From NCBI GenBank assembly GCA_965284365.1, contig OZ260079.1:682001-746000 (forward strand): a DNA stretch of 64,000 bases. Reading direction: 5' to 3'. The stretch comes from Phragmitibacter sp965284365. GTDB lineage: Bacteria > Verrucomicrobiota > Verrucomicrobiia > Verrucomicrobiales > Verrucomicrobiaceae. The notes beneath the pieces were generated by a model. That model was not told the origin of the DNA. It made no database searches and saw nothing but the letters and a program-made list of their open reading frames with translations. The position numbers and the translations under genes are program-made. Each line of letters opens with the position of its first letter. The stretch's first letter is position 1. Positions 63,825 through 64,000 of the stretch are shown piece by piece.

Positions 63825-64000
63825 ATGACACTTCACGGACAATCCTTCATTGCTGGCCAGATCACTCCCTGCGCGGGCGATACTTTTTTCGCGGCTAATG
63901 CCACTACTGGCGACAAGCTTCAGCCGGACTTTGAGGAAGCTAATGCGGTGCTGGCAGATGCAGCACTACAGGCGGCGAACGATGCCTTTGATGAGTTCCG
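63825..64000 (+). CDS. aldehyde dehydrogenase (2,5-dioxovalerate/KGSA type), 5' fragment
   Basis: Only the first 58 codons are in the window; the gene continues past the right edge. The start MTLHGQSFIAG followed by FAANATTGDKLQPDFEEAN matches alpha-ketoglutaric semialdehyde dehydrogenases, which make 2-oxoglutarate in pentose and hexarate breakdown. The catalytic part is out of view, so the call depends on this N-terminus and the FAH neighbour. Confidence 0.75.
   Translation, partial: MTLHGQSFIAGQITPCAGDTFFAANATTGDKLQPDFEEANAVLADAALQAANDAFDEF

Overview
The window looks like chromosomal DNA from a free-living Verrucomicrobiota bacterium, probably near Verrucomicrobiaceae/Prosthecobacter. This is inferred from gene content: a WD40/c-type cytochrome fusion, a Hanks-type kinase with C-type-lectin-like domains, Tat-exported Gfo/Idh and SMP-30 proteins, SGNH hydrolases, a type-B succinate dehydrogenase, and many short GC-rich intergenic palindromes. 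The DNA is GC-rich by eye (around 60%). The clear exception is 54.5-57.36 kb, which is markedly AT-rich and holds one large foreign-looking gene. No rRNA, tRNA or CRISPR array was recognised.

Layout. 0-6.6 kb: 5' part of guaA (minus), an exported esterase, a cytochrome/WD40 protein, a pyruvate dehydrogenase E2, an HD hydrolase and an exported alpha/beta hydrolase. 6.8-13.6 kb: a membrane Ser/Thr kinase with a lectin-like ectodomain, a pair of glycosyltransferases, and an NtrC-type regulator that has lost its sigma-54 contact loop. 13.7-18.8 kb: prmA, an aspartate-type aminotransferase with a strong terminator, a TPR operon, and rex with a near-consensus Rex operator at its own start. 18.8-26.2 kb: an orphan squalene-hopene-cyclase-like gene directly downstream of valS, then a complete IS5-like element abutting a LysR gene. 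26.3-30.2 kb: moaC, mog and small accessory genes, ending in a 269-bp octamer tandem repeat. 30.2-39.3 kb: a metX-DUF72-DUF3820 operon, an Mrr-like/bactofilin fusion, sdhC-sdhA without sdhB, and an rlmI-like methyltransferase. 39.6-54.5 kb: SGNH hydrolases, prolyl oligopeptidase, a 1266-aa FHA/coiled-coil protein, a degenerate purple-acid-phosphatase-like protein, an MsbA-like ABC exporter, two lipoproteins and an S41 protease.

54.5-57.3 kb is the most interesting segment: an AT-rich single-gene island encoding a roughly 910-aa protein with an N-terminal RelE/ParE-like (toxin-fold) domain fused to a UvrD-type SF1 helicase. An imperfect palindrome lies just upstream of its start. This architecture suggests a nucleic-acid-sensing defence or toxin-type system, but that is inference only. 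57.5-64 kb returns to carbohydrate metabolism: a Tat-exported Gfo/Idh oxidoreductase with a tagatose-3-epimerase-like isomerase, a LysM lipoprotein, an SMP-30 lactonase, an FAH-family hydrolase and the start of an aldehyde dehydrogenase. The last three together suggest an oxidative sugar-acid route to 2-oxoglutarate.

Most starts were chosen by where conserved domains or signal peptides begin, because clear Shine-Dalgarno sequences are rare here. All functional calls come from reading motifs; no database search was run.
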